This document shows, piece by piece, positions 42,801 through 55,138 of a stretch of DNA of 64,000 nucleotides; position 1 is the first letter of the stretch, and each line of letters begins with the position of its first letter. A program made the position numbers and the translations under genes. Below the pieces are notes generated by a model. That model was given only the letters and a program-made list of their open reading frames with translations. It made no database searches and had not been told where the DNA came from. The DNA is from Kalaharituber pfeilii (taxonomy: Eukaryota > Ascomycota > Pezizomycetes > Pezizales > Pezizaceae): assembly GCA_015179045.1 (NCBI GenBank), contig WHUZ01000067.1, positions 186,001-250,000 on the forward strand, given 5' to 3'.

Positions 42801-44985
42801 TACTGTATTTGAGTGGACCTTTTCCACCAAAACTGACGAACAAGGGAGCAAATATCTCAACCACCAGAACAGAATATCCTATGCGCTTTGCAGTGAAGCT
42901 ACATCAAAGCCTATTCTTCATATATGGCTCAAAAAGAGCAGATTTCAAGGAATTATGGCACAGTGGATGTTCGCATGATGTCTTGGGCATCTATTTGTTT
43001 GGAATCCCTATACAGAATATTAGTATACACCCCTATCCATCAAACGCATGGCGATAAAAGCTCTGATAAAAAGGCATTCTAAATGAGTATATTACAATGC
43101 AGTACTTTATTGAATTTAAGTTTGACTAACTGCATAGTTGATGTTTGAATATTCAGTCTTGGGTGTTTTGTACGTATACTTATTGGATATTTTTGTATGA
43201 GAATATGAATATTGTGAATAGCTTCACAAACATATCAGGTAACAATCTACGGATCCTCTTGTACTTTGTCATGGAGTGAAGTTATGGTATTTAAGTGTCC
43301 TAGTCGTTTTATTAAGTTTTATCGGTGTGTATGCAAAACCTATACCGGTGATAATGGGTGGAAAACTTAAAAGAATACATTGAGCCATATTTCCTTGAAA
43401 ATGACAAACAACTATGAGGAAGCAGGATTATGCGTCAGTATTGGTTTAGCCCCCTTGCAAGGCGTATATAAAATCTTGTTCCGGTGGTTGACATAAATAC
43501 TCTCCTCGGTCGCCAGTTTCGTTGTAGAGCGTGCATTGGGTAGTGGTGTTATGTCGTATCGTGGTGAAATGCAGTACAGGGGTTGTGAACACGCTAGGGT
43601 TGTGGCATAGAGCTTCTGCTCCAGCTAAGGGGTACCATGGTTTCGTTATTGATAGCTGGCTTGTTTTTGCGTATGTTTTAGATATCTCGGTGGCGAAGTA
43701 AGAGAAGGTAAATAGGAATCCCGGTAGGAACGGTGTTGGGTGGTCAGTAGGAGGAAAATGTCCGGATCCGGACTCAACTCTCCGTTCCCGATGTATTGTA
43801 CATGTAACATACAGAATAGCCGACCATGCATGGACAGCAACGGTATGACCACTAAAGAGAATCACATAGCCTATTTAAAATACACTTTCTTAAAGATCTC
43901 GTGATCGCTCAAATGGGAAATTAAAATAAGTTAAGGTGCTTGAAAGAAACCTGACAAATGGCGTAGTTTGAATGCGCTATTGAAGAATAGTATCATAAAA
44001 CATTGAAATGAAGAGGTGAGGTAAAACTATGTGCACAGATCACTCCTGTATACTTAAGATGTTTTTCCCTCGCAACTGCGTTGATGGAAGTGTCACGTGT
44101 CACCGCTTTATTGTTAAGTCTCGAGTATAGCTTTCATGAAATGGAAAGTGTCAGGCTGCAGTCCCGAGCCTCAGTTTTGTCTGGAGACAATATAATCCGG
44201 CTATTAGGAGTCGGGGCTCTTGGGGAGAGCATACGCCCGCCACCAACAACGCCACAGTAGCTCTAGCTTTTGTTGTTGGCATTTTGGGGGTCTACATACT
44301 TGACTTACCGTGCCCAATTTTTCCATTGCCAAACAAGGTAACGACTTACTCAACCCGCCACAAGGCTCCGCTTTAGTATGCGGAAAGTCTGGCAACGTCC
44401 CCCGGACAGTTTTCTCCGACAACCCTGCCAGCTGTCCCCAAGGGCCTGGCAGCAGCTGCTCCGCTCCGCCCCGCTGGTCCACCAACCCGCCCCACCGCCT
44501 CGTCCCACCTCCTCCCACCAATCCCTCCAATCGCTTCTTCAGCAGCAGCTCCAGCAACCACTCTGACGGCGCTGCCAGCAGCTTCCCCTCCTCCCTCCAT
44601 CAGCTTTCCTCTCCCTTGCTTCCCCGCCTCCACAGAGCCGTCAGCAACAACCACTTCGACAGGACGAGCGTTTGGAAGCGACACCGCAACCACAACGTTT
44701 CCCCCAGCGATACCCACACAGATCGAAAGCTCTCAGCGCACTGAGTCTTTTGATCTAATTTGTACTCCAAAATACCTGACTCCTCAAGTCTCCCCCTCGG
44801 GGTGAAGTTTCGAGGAGATTTCCAGCTCCCCGCTTTGTTGCTAACACATCAACCCAGCGTTAAGAACCAATAAGAGGCCCCGAGCATCCGCCAGCTACCA
44901 ATAGAAATGCCGGAGGGGCTGCGTCGAGATTCTAAAATCTAAAAGGGGGTTTAAAAATTTTCTGGGGAAAAAAGAGACACGTCCT
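42801..44985. other. Gene-poor stretch
   Basis: No credible gene. A minus-strand open frame at 43446-43865 lacks an ATG start and a family signal. 44440-44720 is Ser/Pro-codon low-complexity DNA. Confidence 0.35.
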
Positions 44986-44989
44986 CCCC

Positions 44990-46095
44990 ATCCCTAACGG
45001 GAGCTCTCACCATGGAGGGATGAAGACATTAATGACGAACTGGAGGCACTGAGATGCTGGGACCTAGAGGCGCAGATAGCCGGGAGAAGGGACCCCGCCA
45101 GTTCTCTCCCGAAGTCGCGGTTTGTCCTCGGGGACCTACCCCCCATCCCAAAGTTCGTCCCCAAAAAGGCGCCCACACTGGGGTTCAGCCCCATCACCAC
45201 CATACACACGACACCAGTGGAACCCACCCCCGAAGCCCTAGGCTTCAGCACAATAGTCACCGTGGATTCGGAGGAGCCATCCCAGAACAAAGCACAGAGA
45301 CCGCACCAACCTCCGGAGTCACGCCGACACCCATCCCGGGGCCCGCAACCAAGAAGCGAAGAGGCAAGATGGCGTCAGCTCAAGACCCGTACGCCTTCAA
45401 GCGACGGCTCAGCGACAAGGAGGCAAAGAACATTGCCACTGCGCCCACGGGCCCCCCACCAGAAACACAAACCCAGGTGCGACCCCAGTCACCCAACACG
45501 CTGACAGCACCCCCGTTGGCACCACCCCCCACCAAACGCACCCCCTCCCCCCCGCGCTGGGGGCAAAGGAAGCGACGAGGAGAAAAGCGCCCCTCCAACC
45601 AAGCCCACCGCTGCCACCACCACTACAAAGTCCGGCATCGTGGTACACGGCATAGCCCTGAGAAAAAACTTGGAAAATGTCCGAAAATAGCTGCAATCAG
45701 CCAACAAAGGCTTGGGACAAGTTGTTGGGATCCGATGGCTGAAAAAAAAAAGAGATTCTCGTCGAGGAGAGGAAGCTCACCAGCTCGGTTGTAATATACT
45801 TGGAGGAGCGAATCGAGCCTACACCAGGTAGAGTGAGACTGGGAGGAAAATGGCTAAAGTCATGCGAGTATGAATGGGACAGAAGACGGACTTGACCGGC
45901 TTAAGCCTTTTCCTTTTTCCTTAGCCTGTAATACAGAGGCAGCCATGGGCAGCACAGGAGACGGAATTTTTCGGGGTTGTTTCCTTGTATCCCTAATGTA
46001 CCTTAAATCGCCATAGCTCTTGGGGCGGCATGCGATTAATGATATTAATAAAAAATTAAAAAAAATTAAAAAAAAAAATTAAAAAAAAAAAAAAA
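44990..46095 (+). mobile_element. LINE derivative: ORF1 relic joined directly to a family A 3' tail
   Basis: Frameshifted ORF1 pieces are present: EALGFSTIVTVDSEEP near 45230, KSGIVVHGIALRKNLENVRK near 45625, GIRWL near 45730, and a KMAKVM..MGQKT end near 45890. About 110 bp later comes the family A hairpin (ATCGCCATAGCTC ... GGCATGCGAT) and an A/T tail. There is no reverse-transcriptase or RNase H segment between them. It is therefore an internally deleted or non-autonomous LINE derivative. Confidence 0.6.
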
Positions 46096-47131
46096 GTAAC
46101 GATTTCTGCGGTTATTCTATCAGTAAGGTAGCATTTTACCTGTCATCAGTAGCTCTTATAGGCCCCCCCCTTTCCCAGTCCACGCTCCCTCTCACATTTA
46201 CAGTACCTCTTAATTGCCGACAAACCCGAAGAATTTCTTCGGTCATTGAAATCTGCGATCATAATTTTAGCCAACTTCACATCTATTGTCAACTTCCGAT
46301 CCACCCCAAAGTCACCCAAAATAGCGTACTCAGAATTGGGACTTCCGATGTGGAAATACGTATTGAATGACAGCAAATCTGAGCGTACATCCTGCAACAC
46401 TGAAGATCGACATTCTAGACTTCTTGGTGGCTAACCCTCCGTTAGGGTTTTCGTAGTAGCAATTTTGACTAAACATTCACTACTTGAAAATCGGTCTCTG
46501 AAGTTTATATTTTTTGAGAGATTTTGTCGGGTTCAAGCTCAAAGCGGGGGCCATGAATGACGGACCGACATATCCCACTTAAACCTGAGAGTTTGTGCCA
46601 CAGTGAAATTGGACTTTGCGACCTACAATTGTGCTCTTTTAGGGAACAAAAGCTGTGTTATGCTTTAGACGACTATGTAAATAGAGTAATATATAGCGAT
46701 AACTGGAAGTTGTATTCCCCGAGTGCGATACAATCGTAATCTTGTATCTCGTCATCTAAGCAATAACTACTAAATTTTGCTTTTTTTTTTTTATTCATTT
46801 TAAGTTCATGAATTGTATGCAGCCCTGCTAGACCATGCGAGGGTCAGAAGCAGCTACGTACAGGAGGATGAAAAGAAATTACAAAATACTCATGCCCCAC
46901 GATCCTCGCTAGTGTTGAAAGCGGAAAAGAAAACACAACTCTGCAAATCAGAAAACAAGAAAGCACAAAGGTATGACTTCAACGTCCCCAGAAATCGCAG
47001 ATGACGGAATTTCAACGTTTGTTATCCTTCGCTCTCACATCGCCTTTCTCCCGTAGCTAACGTAGCCTAACTTTATCGAATTTGCCATTAGTAATAGCCC
47101 CGGCCCATCGCAGTCGCGTCCCAAGTGATTA
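46096..47131. other. 3' flank of the NLR gene, no gene recognised
   Basis: No credible gene; a T-run lies at 46783-46793. Confidence 0.4.
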
Positions 47132-50100
47132 TCATTTCCGAGCACCATGCTGACGCAGTAGCTTCACTATCTCCGGCTTGTAAAACCTTTCTCCTGCTGC
47201 AGCCCATGACAGTGATGTTCGACCATCGTTGTCCTTTGAGTTTATATCCACTTTGTCTTGCTCAAGCAGTAACTTCACTACCTCCAGATTGCCGTTCTCT
47301 GCTGCCCATGACAGTGGCGTTCGACCATCCTTGTCCTTTGAGTCTATATCCACTTTGTCTTGCTCAAGCAGTAACTTCACTACCTCCGGCTTGCTATCAA
47401 ACCAATGATACCCTGCTGCTGCCCATGATAGTGGCGTTCGACCATCCTTGTCCTTTGAGTTTATATCCACTTTGTCTTGCTCAAGCAGTAACTTCACTAC
47501 CTTCATGCCATACCATGCTGCTGCTGCCCATGAAAGTGGCGTTCGACCATCCTTGTCCTTTGAGTCTATATCCACTTTGTCTTTCTCAAGCAGTAACTTC
47601 ACTACCTCCAGATTGCTGTTCCCTGCTCCCCATGACAGTGGCATTCGACCATAATTGTCCTTTGAGTTTATATCCACTTTGTCTTGCTCAAGCAGTAACT
47701 TCACTACCTCCAGCTTGCCGTTCTCTGCTGCCCATGACAGTGGCGTTCGACCATCGTTGTTCTTTGAGTCTATATCCACTTTGTCTTGCTCAAGCAGTAA
47801 CTTCACTACCTCCAGCTTGCCGTTCTCTGCTGCCCATGACAGTGGCGTTCGACCATCGTCATCCTTTGAGTTTATATCCACTTTGTCTTGCTCAAGCAGT
47901 AACTTCACTACCTCCGGACTGCTGCTCCCTGCTGCCCGTGACAGTGGCGTTCGACCATCCTTGTCCTTTGAGTCTATATCCACTTTGCCTTGATCAAGCA
48001 GTAACTTCACTACCTCCGGACTGCTGCTCCCTGCTGCCCGTGACAGTGGCGTTCGACCATCCTTGTCCTTTGAGTCTATATCCACTTTGCCTTGATCAAG
48101 CAGTAACTTCACTACCTCCGGACTGCTGTTCCCTGCTGCCCATGACAGTGGCGTTCGACCATTCTTGTCCTTTGAGTCTATATCCACTTTGCCTTGCTCA
48201 AGCAGTAACTTCACTACCTCCGGACTGCTGTTCCCTGCTGCCCATGACAGTGGCGTTCGACCATTCTTGTCCTTTGAGTTTATATCCACTTTGCCTTGCT
48301 CAAGCAGTAACTTCACTACCTCCGGACTGCTGTTCCCTGCTGCCTGTGACAGTGGCGTTCGACCATCCTTGTCCTTTGAGTCTATATCCACTTTGTCTTG
48401 CTCAAGCAGTAACTTCACTACCTCCAGCTTGCCGTTCTCTGCTGCCCATGACAGTGGCGTTCGACCATCGTCATCCTTTGAGTTTATATCCACTTTGTCT
48501 TGCTCAAGCAGTAACTGCATGATAGTCTCATGGCCACCATACACTCCGCATGATAGAGGCGTCATGGGTCTCATCCAGGGCATCTTTGGATTTCTGGCCG
48601 CGTGATTGAGTGTAGCTTTATATCCTCGCTTATAATTACGGGAAAGGTTGAGGTAGTTTCGTTTCGGCGCCCTCCAACTGAGGATTAGTGATACGACTGC
48701 TTCATGACCATTTTGTATCGCAGTTATCAATGGCGTGCGGTCCCAGTGGTCCTTAGAGTTCACATCGATATCAGGTTGCTGCAGGAGCAGGCTAACAACA
48801 TCTTTGTACCCATACTCGCATGCGACAGCTAGTGGTGATTGCAAGTCAGGATGACCTTTATCATTTACATCTTGGCTACTTTGAAGAAGCGAGGTCATGA
48901 GGACATTTATCCCAAACCGTGCGGCCACATGCAGGCCAGAAAACGGAATTGGTAATGTGAGTGTTTTCCTGAATCTTCTACTGAACTTGTGGGCCTGGTA
49001 CTTGGCTAGATATTGAATTGCATAAGAGGTGTGTAGGCGGAGTAATTCAAGGGCAAGAACTTCAACAGCAGCATTGGCCCCTTGCTTTGCTTCACGGGCA
49101 TGGTGACCCCATTGCAAGGCTGCATATCGTAGGAATTTGAACTTGGCCTCAAGACGATCCATTTCATTGAATGACTTGGGCTGAGCACGCAGGGGATCCA
49201 GGCTCAGGTATGTTAAGCAAGTGTGAGCGAGACAATTTTGGCTATCCGGAAAGTGACTGCTGTGATTTTCCATCAGATATTCCTGCAAGGAGAAATGGAC
49301 AAGACGCAATGTAGTTGTCTCAGTTTCAAGAACGACCAGGCCATAGCAAGACTCGATAATTGTTGTTGCAGAGGGTGCATTCTTTTCGAGTGTCTCAAGC
49401 ATTGTACTTTTCCCATTTACCGCCAGCGCATGCCCTAAAACGTCCACTGGGATTGGTGTCCGAGCAAAAAAGGTCCACATTAACACCTTCATTCCAAGCT
49501 CAGCTAGAGCACGATTTGAGGAGTGCCGTATCCTAGTGATGATAGCGTTATATACTTCGAAGAGATTTCTAGGTAATGTATCAAGGGCTTCATGTCTTTT
49601 CCATACTGTCATTTGTTGCATGACCGTGTCGATGTGAAAGGATGCTAAGAGGAACCTGTTTTCATTAATATTTGCCATTATCAAAGTGAAAGATTGAAAG
49701 AGACATACATTCCAGCTGACTTTTGAGGTATTGTACCTATAATCATCTGCCTCAGCTGGCTGTCCATTGCTTGAGGTCGGGGGTCGCTTTCAAGTTGATG
49801 AGTAACATATGCGCGAATGTCATTCTCATTTGCTGCAATCTCTAGTACAATAGGTGAGGCTTTGAGTGTTTGAGTAATTTGCTCCTTGACATTTGGTCGT
49901 GCAGTAAGAAATAAGCGAAGCTGAGAACCCGAATGGTCAGGTGAATGTAATATTTCTTTGATGATATGGAAAAGTGACATGCGGGTTCGTTCCTCGAGTT
50001 CATCTAGGGCATCAATACAAAGAAAACATGGTTCGAGCATTTTCAGCAGAAGCTTCATCATATCTTTGGCTTGCTGCAAGTCCAGGTGAACTTCAGCCTT

Positions 50101-51338
50101 GGTAGCTTCCTTTAAGCTATCAAGTATATCCTTGGATGCTTTGTCGGGAGCCAGACCCTGAAGAAGTTGCTTGATGAAACTTCCGATAATATTGAGGATT
50201 ACTTGATCCTTTTCCTCTCTATAGTCGCAGTATAAAAAGGCGATGCCTTTGCTGGGGTATTGGACAGTCTGAGCCAAAAGATAGTCAACCATAGCAGACC
50301 TGGCAAAAAAGCCACTAGTATTAGTATAATATTAATTATATACTAGTTCTTGAGTTCAATGTAAATTTGGACTTACATAATGACACTTTTGCCAGCACCT
50401 GGCATCCCAAAGCAGCAAAGTATTTGTGAATTTAGATCATTGTTTTGACTGGTGTACCAAGTCCGAAATGCATCAGTCTCGAATATCCAGAGCCCGGTGT
50501 TGTCCAGCCGAATGGATTTCATGTCGCTATGCCTTTGAGAGGGCTGTAGTGGTGACAAATTTTTGAGATATTTGTCGCGATTGATAGCTTTGCTCTAGTT
50601 AGTGATGCAATAAAAGAGCCAATTATATATACATGCACACACCATATTCACGTTGCCATGGCAAGGTTGCCTGTGAAAGTTGTCCATTGTAATTTTTTAA
50701 TCCACCTTCAAGACTAACTGCTAATTCGTCCTTGGTAGAAATAGCAGCCAGCAGTTGGTTCACCACTTCATGTAGTTCGGAAAGGTCCGCACGTATGTGC
50801 TTCACATCGCTACCCGTGGCTATATCATTCTTGAGTTCGGTCAAGCCGTCGTATGTTTTGGATACGAGTTCCCTACACCAAGTTAGATTGAAATACACAG
50901 CTTCAACTGGAATGAAATATATTACCAGTTGCTGACATTCAGCGAACACTCTATTGTTAGCATGTAGCGGTGAAGAGATTCCGCAATTTCCGTACATTCT
51001 TCCTTCTTAAATGGCCATTTCAAATGCTCGCGGAATCCTGCCGATGGCGATCTCAACTTTGACAAGGAAGAATGAACTCTCTTGACCATGTCTTGGCATT
51101 GGCTGATGACTATTGAGAGTGCGGAGTCTCTTTGAATTTTTCCATCAAGTTCCTTGTTTCGCAAAAATTCCTCCAGTTGCTTCAGTACATCTCCTAACAC
51201 GGATATCTCTCTGAGAAGGCTGTGAGCCTCCTCAGAGGCTCCCTTAACAGTGCTGGTGTACTCTTTCAACAGTTTAGTGACTTCGATCGTCAATGACACA
51301 AATCCAGCAACCGCAGCGGTTATGGAAAGCGGGTCCAT
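47132..51338 (-). CDS. Fungal NLR: N-terminal helical domain, NACHT, ankyrin repeats (1325 aa, five exons)
   Basis: Exons 51338-50926, 50872-50641, 50594-50377, 50299-49709 and 49655-47132 are joined by introns of 53, 46, 77 and 53 bp with GT..AG ends (e.g. TG|GTAATA, AT|GTAAGT, AT|GTATGT). Total 3978 nt, no stops. Residues 1-140 (MDPLSITAAVAGFVSLTIEV..) match the helical N-terminal domain of fungal STAND proteins (HeLo-like). The NACHT has P-loop GMPGAGKS at 278-285, Walker B LCIDALDE at 381-388 and LFLTARP at 417-423. Ankyrin repeats fill about 724-1325; the last 14 are almost identical 34-residue units. Such NLRs act in heterokaryon incompatibility and immunity, with repeats sensing non-self; the ligand here is unknown. 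The gene looks intact. Confidence 0.9.
47140..48530 (-). repeat. ~102-bp near-identical repeats encoding 14 ankyrin units
   Basis: Each unit contains (minus strand) DGRTPLSWAA, a short variable stretch, then EVVKLLLEQDKVDIDSKD. Variation is concentrated just after the AA (ENGKLE, GNSSPE, GSSSPE, AAWYGMK, GYHWFDSKPE, GERFYKPE). The frames on the other strand are shadows. Confidence 0.9.
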
Positions 51339-51531
51339 TTCGATGCAAGCAGAAGAGTTGGTAAATAATGAATATTGAATTATATGGATATATAGGGGGA
51401 TGATTGATGACAGATAATTTTCCTACAGTTGTTCAGCTGCACGCGATCAGAAATACAAGATGGAACAGAAAGCGGGGCTAGCTTTGCGGCTGTTCTCGTT
51501 CACAGCCTCACCTTGTAACACGATCATTCGA

Positions 51532-52295
51532 ATTTTGCAAAGTCCGGTTATTGAAATTCGGTTATTTCCGGGTAACCATTAGTCATGATAACCCAACCAA
51601 AAAACGGCGCAACGTACCTAGGTTATTTCTGCGGTTATTTTTTGGGTTATTTTCCACGCATAACTGCACGCATATTCCACGCATACCGCAGGCGTATTCG
51701 ACCTATGGCGATAACCTCGCGCCGCAAGACCACTTTAGCTGTCGCATCTGCGGCAGCCTTTGTACTTCAAACTGTTGAAGCAAGATTCTCATTGTCCTAT
51801 GAGGATCTCGGAGGTCCTTCCAATTTGTTCTTTCAGTAACATTCTGATTTTTTGCCAAAAAGCTCCTTTCTTGCCTTTGACATGCTCCACTTGGTATTCA
51901 ATGCATAAGCGGACTAGATGAAGCTTTTCTTCATCATTGAGTCGAGTACGTAAGTTGTCTGCAGGTGCTGGTGATTGGGTTTGAGGTGCCGGAGATTGAG
52001 TTTGCGGTAAGGACGATGTTGCACGACCACGCCCACGGGATGCTAAAATTGTAGGCGCAGGTGATAGAGAAGGGGTTTGAGAAGACATTTGAGCGAGTAA
52101 AAAATATCAAGATACTTTGGTGATGATGTAAAGTCCTTACCCGCACTTTGTGTTTAACCGAATTTATTCGGTTATATAACCGGAAAATTGCCAGAAATTT
52201 GGTTAACTCAGCCACAAACAACACGTTGCTACAGTAACATTGATTAATAATAACCGGAAAATAACCAAATATGAGTTAACCGGACTTTGCAAAAT
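51532..52295. mobile_element. TIR element (ATTTTGCAAAGTCCGGTTA ends) carrying a broken SANT-like gene
   Basis: Perfect 19-bp inverted ends ATTTTGCAAAGTCCGGTTA lie at 51532-51550 and 52277-52295, with CGGTTAT-rich subterminal DNA. No target duplication was found at these borders, so the true ends may be a few bases further out. No transposase. Confidence 0.6.
51703..52088 (-). pseudogene. SANT/trihelix-like DNA-binding protein of the TIR element, frameshifted
   Basis: The ATG at 52088 gives a Ser/Pro/Gln-rich leader, then TRLNDEEKLHLVRLCIEYQV, EHVKGKKGAFWQKI and RMLLKEQIG, a SANT-like helical domain seen in fungal DNA-transposon accessory proteins. One A is missing near 51825: the shifted frame continues as KDLRDPHRTMRILLQQFE to a TAG at 51705-51703. 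The single deletion makes it non-functional as it stands. Confidence 0.6.
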
Positions 52296-52708
52296 CCGGG
52301 CAATGTCATGCATGGGTACAGTACTCTACTTGTTCTTAGTAACCATCTGCACTTGCCAATGTACAGTATGTACACCATGTGCCAGATCATCCCACTAGGG
52401 AGCTTTCACCGCCCAAACACACACAAAAGGAGTATTCAGAATATTTCTTTTTGTTATGCGTGTACGAATTTTTATTTAATGCTACGCATACCGAATTCAA
52501 TCGCATGTCATAACCGAATGTTGTGACAAGTATGTTAAGTATTCTGGTAGTGTCACACTTAACCAGGTATTCTACAATAGGTTGTGTTCTAGCTGATGCC
52601 AAGGCCCTCTTCAGAGAAGCGAAATGTTGCTTGAGCAGATACGAGATGCACATCTTCACCCTACCTTAGTTCGCGTAACCAGTGTTCGCCCATCTCTGCG
52701 GTTATCTT

Positions 52709-52768
52709 TTTTTTTTTTATATTTTTTTTATATCAGTGATCGCTTGCCGCCCTAGGGGCTATGGCGAT
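52709..52768 (-). mobile_element. Minimal hairpin retroposon, family A, with compensatory stem change
   Basis: On the minus strand ATCGCCATAGCCCCTAGGGC, then GGCAAGCGAT and an A/T tail. The 12-bp duplication TGCGGTTATCTT is at 52697-52708 and 52769-52780. The outer pair is A-T (ATCGC/GCGAT) where other copies have C-G. Confidence 0.85.
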
Positions 52769-52780
52769 TGCGGTTATCTT

Positions 52781-53249
52781 GTCAGACAATGTCCTCTTAG
52801 CATTGTCCCCCTCCCCGAATACTTTTCTGTGTATGCAACTTCCAGAAACTTTTTTCACGTATTCGTTATTTCGTTATATGAATCTCCCTCCCCCCCAAAA
52901 ACTATTCTGACCATGAATTCATAAAGTACCCCTAGGTACAGTCTCGACCCAGAGTTAGTTAGGCTAACTTGGATAGATCAATAGCCAAAAAAAAAAAGGA
53001 AAACACAAAGTAAAAAAAATATCACCTACGAAAAAGCCGAAACTACTAGTAGTAACTGCTGTATGTAATCACCAATAGTGAATTAAATCTATCCATATTT
53101 TCAAGGTAAAGATCCAAACCGTTTCTCATGCCAGGGATAACAATATATACAGCAATCCACCATATCAAGAGAAAGATAAAACCCTCGCTTCCATTTCCAC
53201 CAATTATTCCCTCCATCACTTCTTGCCCTCGTCCTCTGAATCCACCAAG
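52781..53249. other. Spacer downstream of the oxygenase-like gene
   Basis: An A-rich stretch with a run near 52988-53025. No gene. Confidence 0.4.
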
Positions 53250-54782
53250 TCAATCACCACAATCGCCCCCACTTATATCACTCCTCGCCCTCTTCTCGAC
53301 CCTCCCCTCTTCGGCCCCCTCCCACTTCCTTTTTCCCTCCCCCCCACCCGTCACTACACCCCCGCCCTCGCTGCTCCACCATTCTCCCCCCCCTTTTTCC
53401 ACCTCCCTATCCCACCCCACCTTGACCCCTCTCTTCACCTCCGTCCACACGTCGTCTCCTTCCCCAAACTTCAACACCCCTCCCACCACCTCCTCCGTCC
53501 ACTTCCTCCTCTTTTCCCACCTCTTCCCCGCCTCCTCCCGGCCCAGCCCCACCTTCTTCACAATCGAATATCCCACTCGCCTTGGCCCCCGGTTTGTGCG
53601 TGACGTCTGAAAATACGGCCTCCACTTACTCGGATACTTACAATGAATCTCAGTTTCCACATGTCGACATTGTTGAGCCATCGCAGCAAACACCCATTCG
53701 TCCCGGTGTGGTGAGATTAAGAACTGTGTCAGCTCATTGCAGTCGGGACAAGAGGCCCGACTACTGCACGCATGCGGAGGCAACGCGAGATTCGTGACTT
53801 TTGGAGCCGGCGGGATGCCCAGTAACGGCAAGACGAACTTCAGTACGACCGCCTTGAAGAAGTAGGGTATCGACCTGTGCGCCGTGGGCAATATATTGTG
53901 CGCCTCCAATAACCGCTTCACACCCGCAATCACCGCTGCAAACATCGCCGCGATGGAAGCTTTATTTGTCAATGCAAACGGCACCTGCGCGTTGACGATC
54001 CGCTCAAGTATCGTCCCCATAGCCTCGATATGCGGTACCTGCATTGAAAACTGGAGAATTGCGTTCGTGGTCGAGCTATCCCAGATGTGTTCTGGATGCC
54101 TATTCAAAAAGATGCTGCGCAACGAGCTCGTTCGATTTACAGGAAAATAAGAAAAGTCGCAAATATGTGCATTAGCCACTTTTCGAACATAATCTTCAAC
54201 GAAACTTTTATTCTGCTCGAGACATGGTTTCAGCAATCTCAGCCAATATCCCACGTTCGAATACCCCTCTCCAACCTCCTGGACCACAGTGGGGTCATCC
54301 GTAAAGATCGTCAGTGCATCGTAAACACGTCGCTGGTCCGTCGGCACTGTTATATCTGGCTGCCCATACTTCCGTACTATCCTCCGGAACAGATCCCCCT
54401 TCTTCACCTTCAGCGCCAAGTCCAGTAGAATTCCTCTACACCTCAGCAGATACAAGTCCTCGCCCCCATACGAGCGCGAATGCGACTCCGACCCCTTTAC
54501 CTCCGCAAGAATCTTCTCCGTCAACGCCACCCCCTGCTCCAAAACATTCTCCTCTCCTCCACCTTGCCCATCAAAAAGATGCTCATCACAAAAATGAGCT
54601 GCCCGCCACTCAAACAGCTCCACCACCGTCTCTGCATGCAACCTTTCCGGCCAAAACACAACCGCAGACCTCTTCCATTCATTTGTCAGCCAGCCTGATT
54701 CATCATCAAAGTACTGCGTAAATCCCGGGGTTGCGGATGTCCACTTGAGCTTTCGCACCAACTGCCAGTAACTCTTTCCTTA
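53250..54782 (-). pseudogene. C-terminal part of a fungal 2OG-Fe(II) oxygenase-type protein
   Basis: A frame of about 507 codons is open from a TAA at about 54781 down to 53250. There is no ATG at its head; it enters with KSYWQLVRKLKWTSATPGFT, then GWLTNEWKRSAVVFWPERLH, so the N-terminus is missing. The AVVFWPE block is what follows the dioxygenase domain in large ascomycete Fe2OG proteins; this is recalled from the family and is moderate. The body is alpha-helical with a Cys cluster (HACSSRASCPDCNEL). The last 90 residues are Lys/Glu/Gly-rich. LINE ORF1 debris begins about 50 bp upstream, suggesting an insertion or rearrangement removed the catalytic half. Alternatively an upstream exon exists that I did not find. 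Confidence 0.55.
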
Positions 54783-54834
54783 GCGAACAAGCCAAGGGCC
54801 CTCCGCTGCATAAATGAGAACGATACCTGGCACT

Positions 54835-54990
54835 GCAGCGTGGACAGGCAGTTGTCGTACACGGAGTAGCTTCGAGAGGGAAACCAGGGAACGTCCAGAA
54901 TTGGCTGGAGGCCGCAAATAGGGAAATAGGTAAGATTTTGGGAATTCGTTGGCTGAGAAGGAAGGTGATGCTGCTAAGAAGACTAGTTTA
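54835..54990 (+). pseudogene. LINE ORF1 C-terminal fragment
   Basis: One frame gives GQAVVVHGVASRGKPGNVQN, WLEAANREIGKILGIRWLRR and a stop, matching the ORF1 block at 29150-29290. Confidence 0.6.
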
Positions 54991-55138
54991 GCCATTGTAT
55001 ACACAGACAAGGAATTGCTTATATAGATGGGATGGATCTCCCCTGTAATGAGTTTGTTGTTTGTCTTCATTTTGTGCCTACAGTACAAGTGGGAACCCTG
55101 TGTGATAACGTGACTTTGGCGTTGTTTGGATTCTGTTT

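Noticed and set aside
43446..43865. 139-codon minus-strand frame
   Set aside because: It starts at a non-ATG codon, shows no domain and has no splice-supported extension.
44310..44744. Ser/Pro-rich 144-codon frame
   Set aside because: Compositional open frame; the opposite strand is equally open and no homology is recognisable.
47125..48522. 465-codon plus-strand open frame with repeated PLSLYPLCLAQAV units
   Set aside because: It is the antisense shadow of the ankyrin repeats of the NLR, whose minus-strand gene has domains and valid introns.
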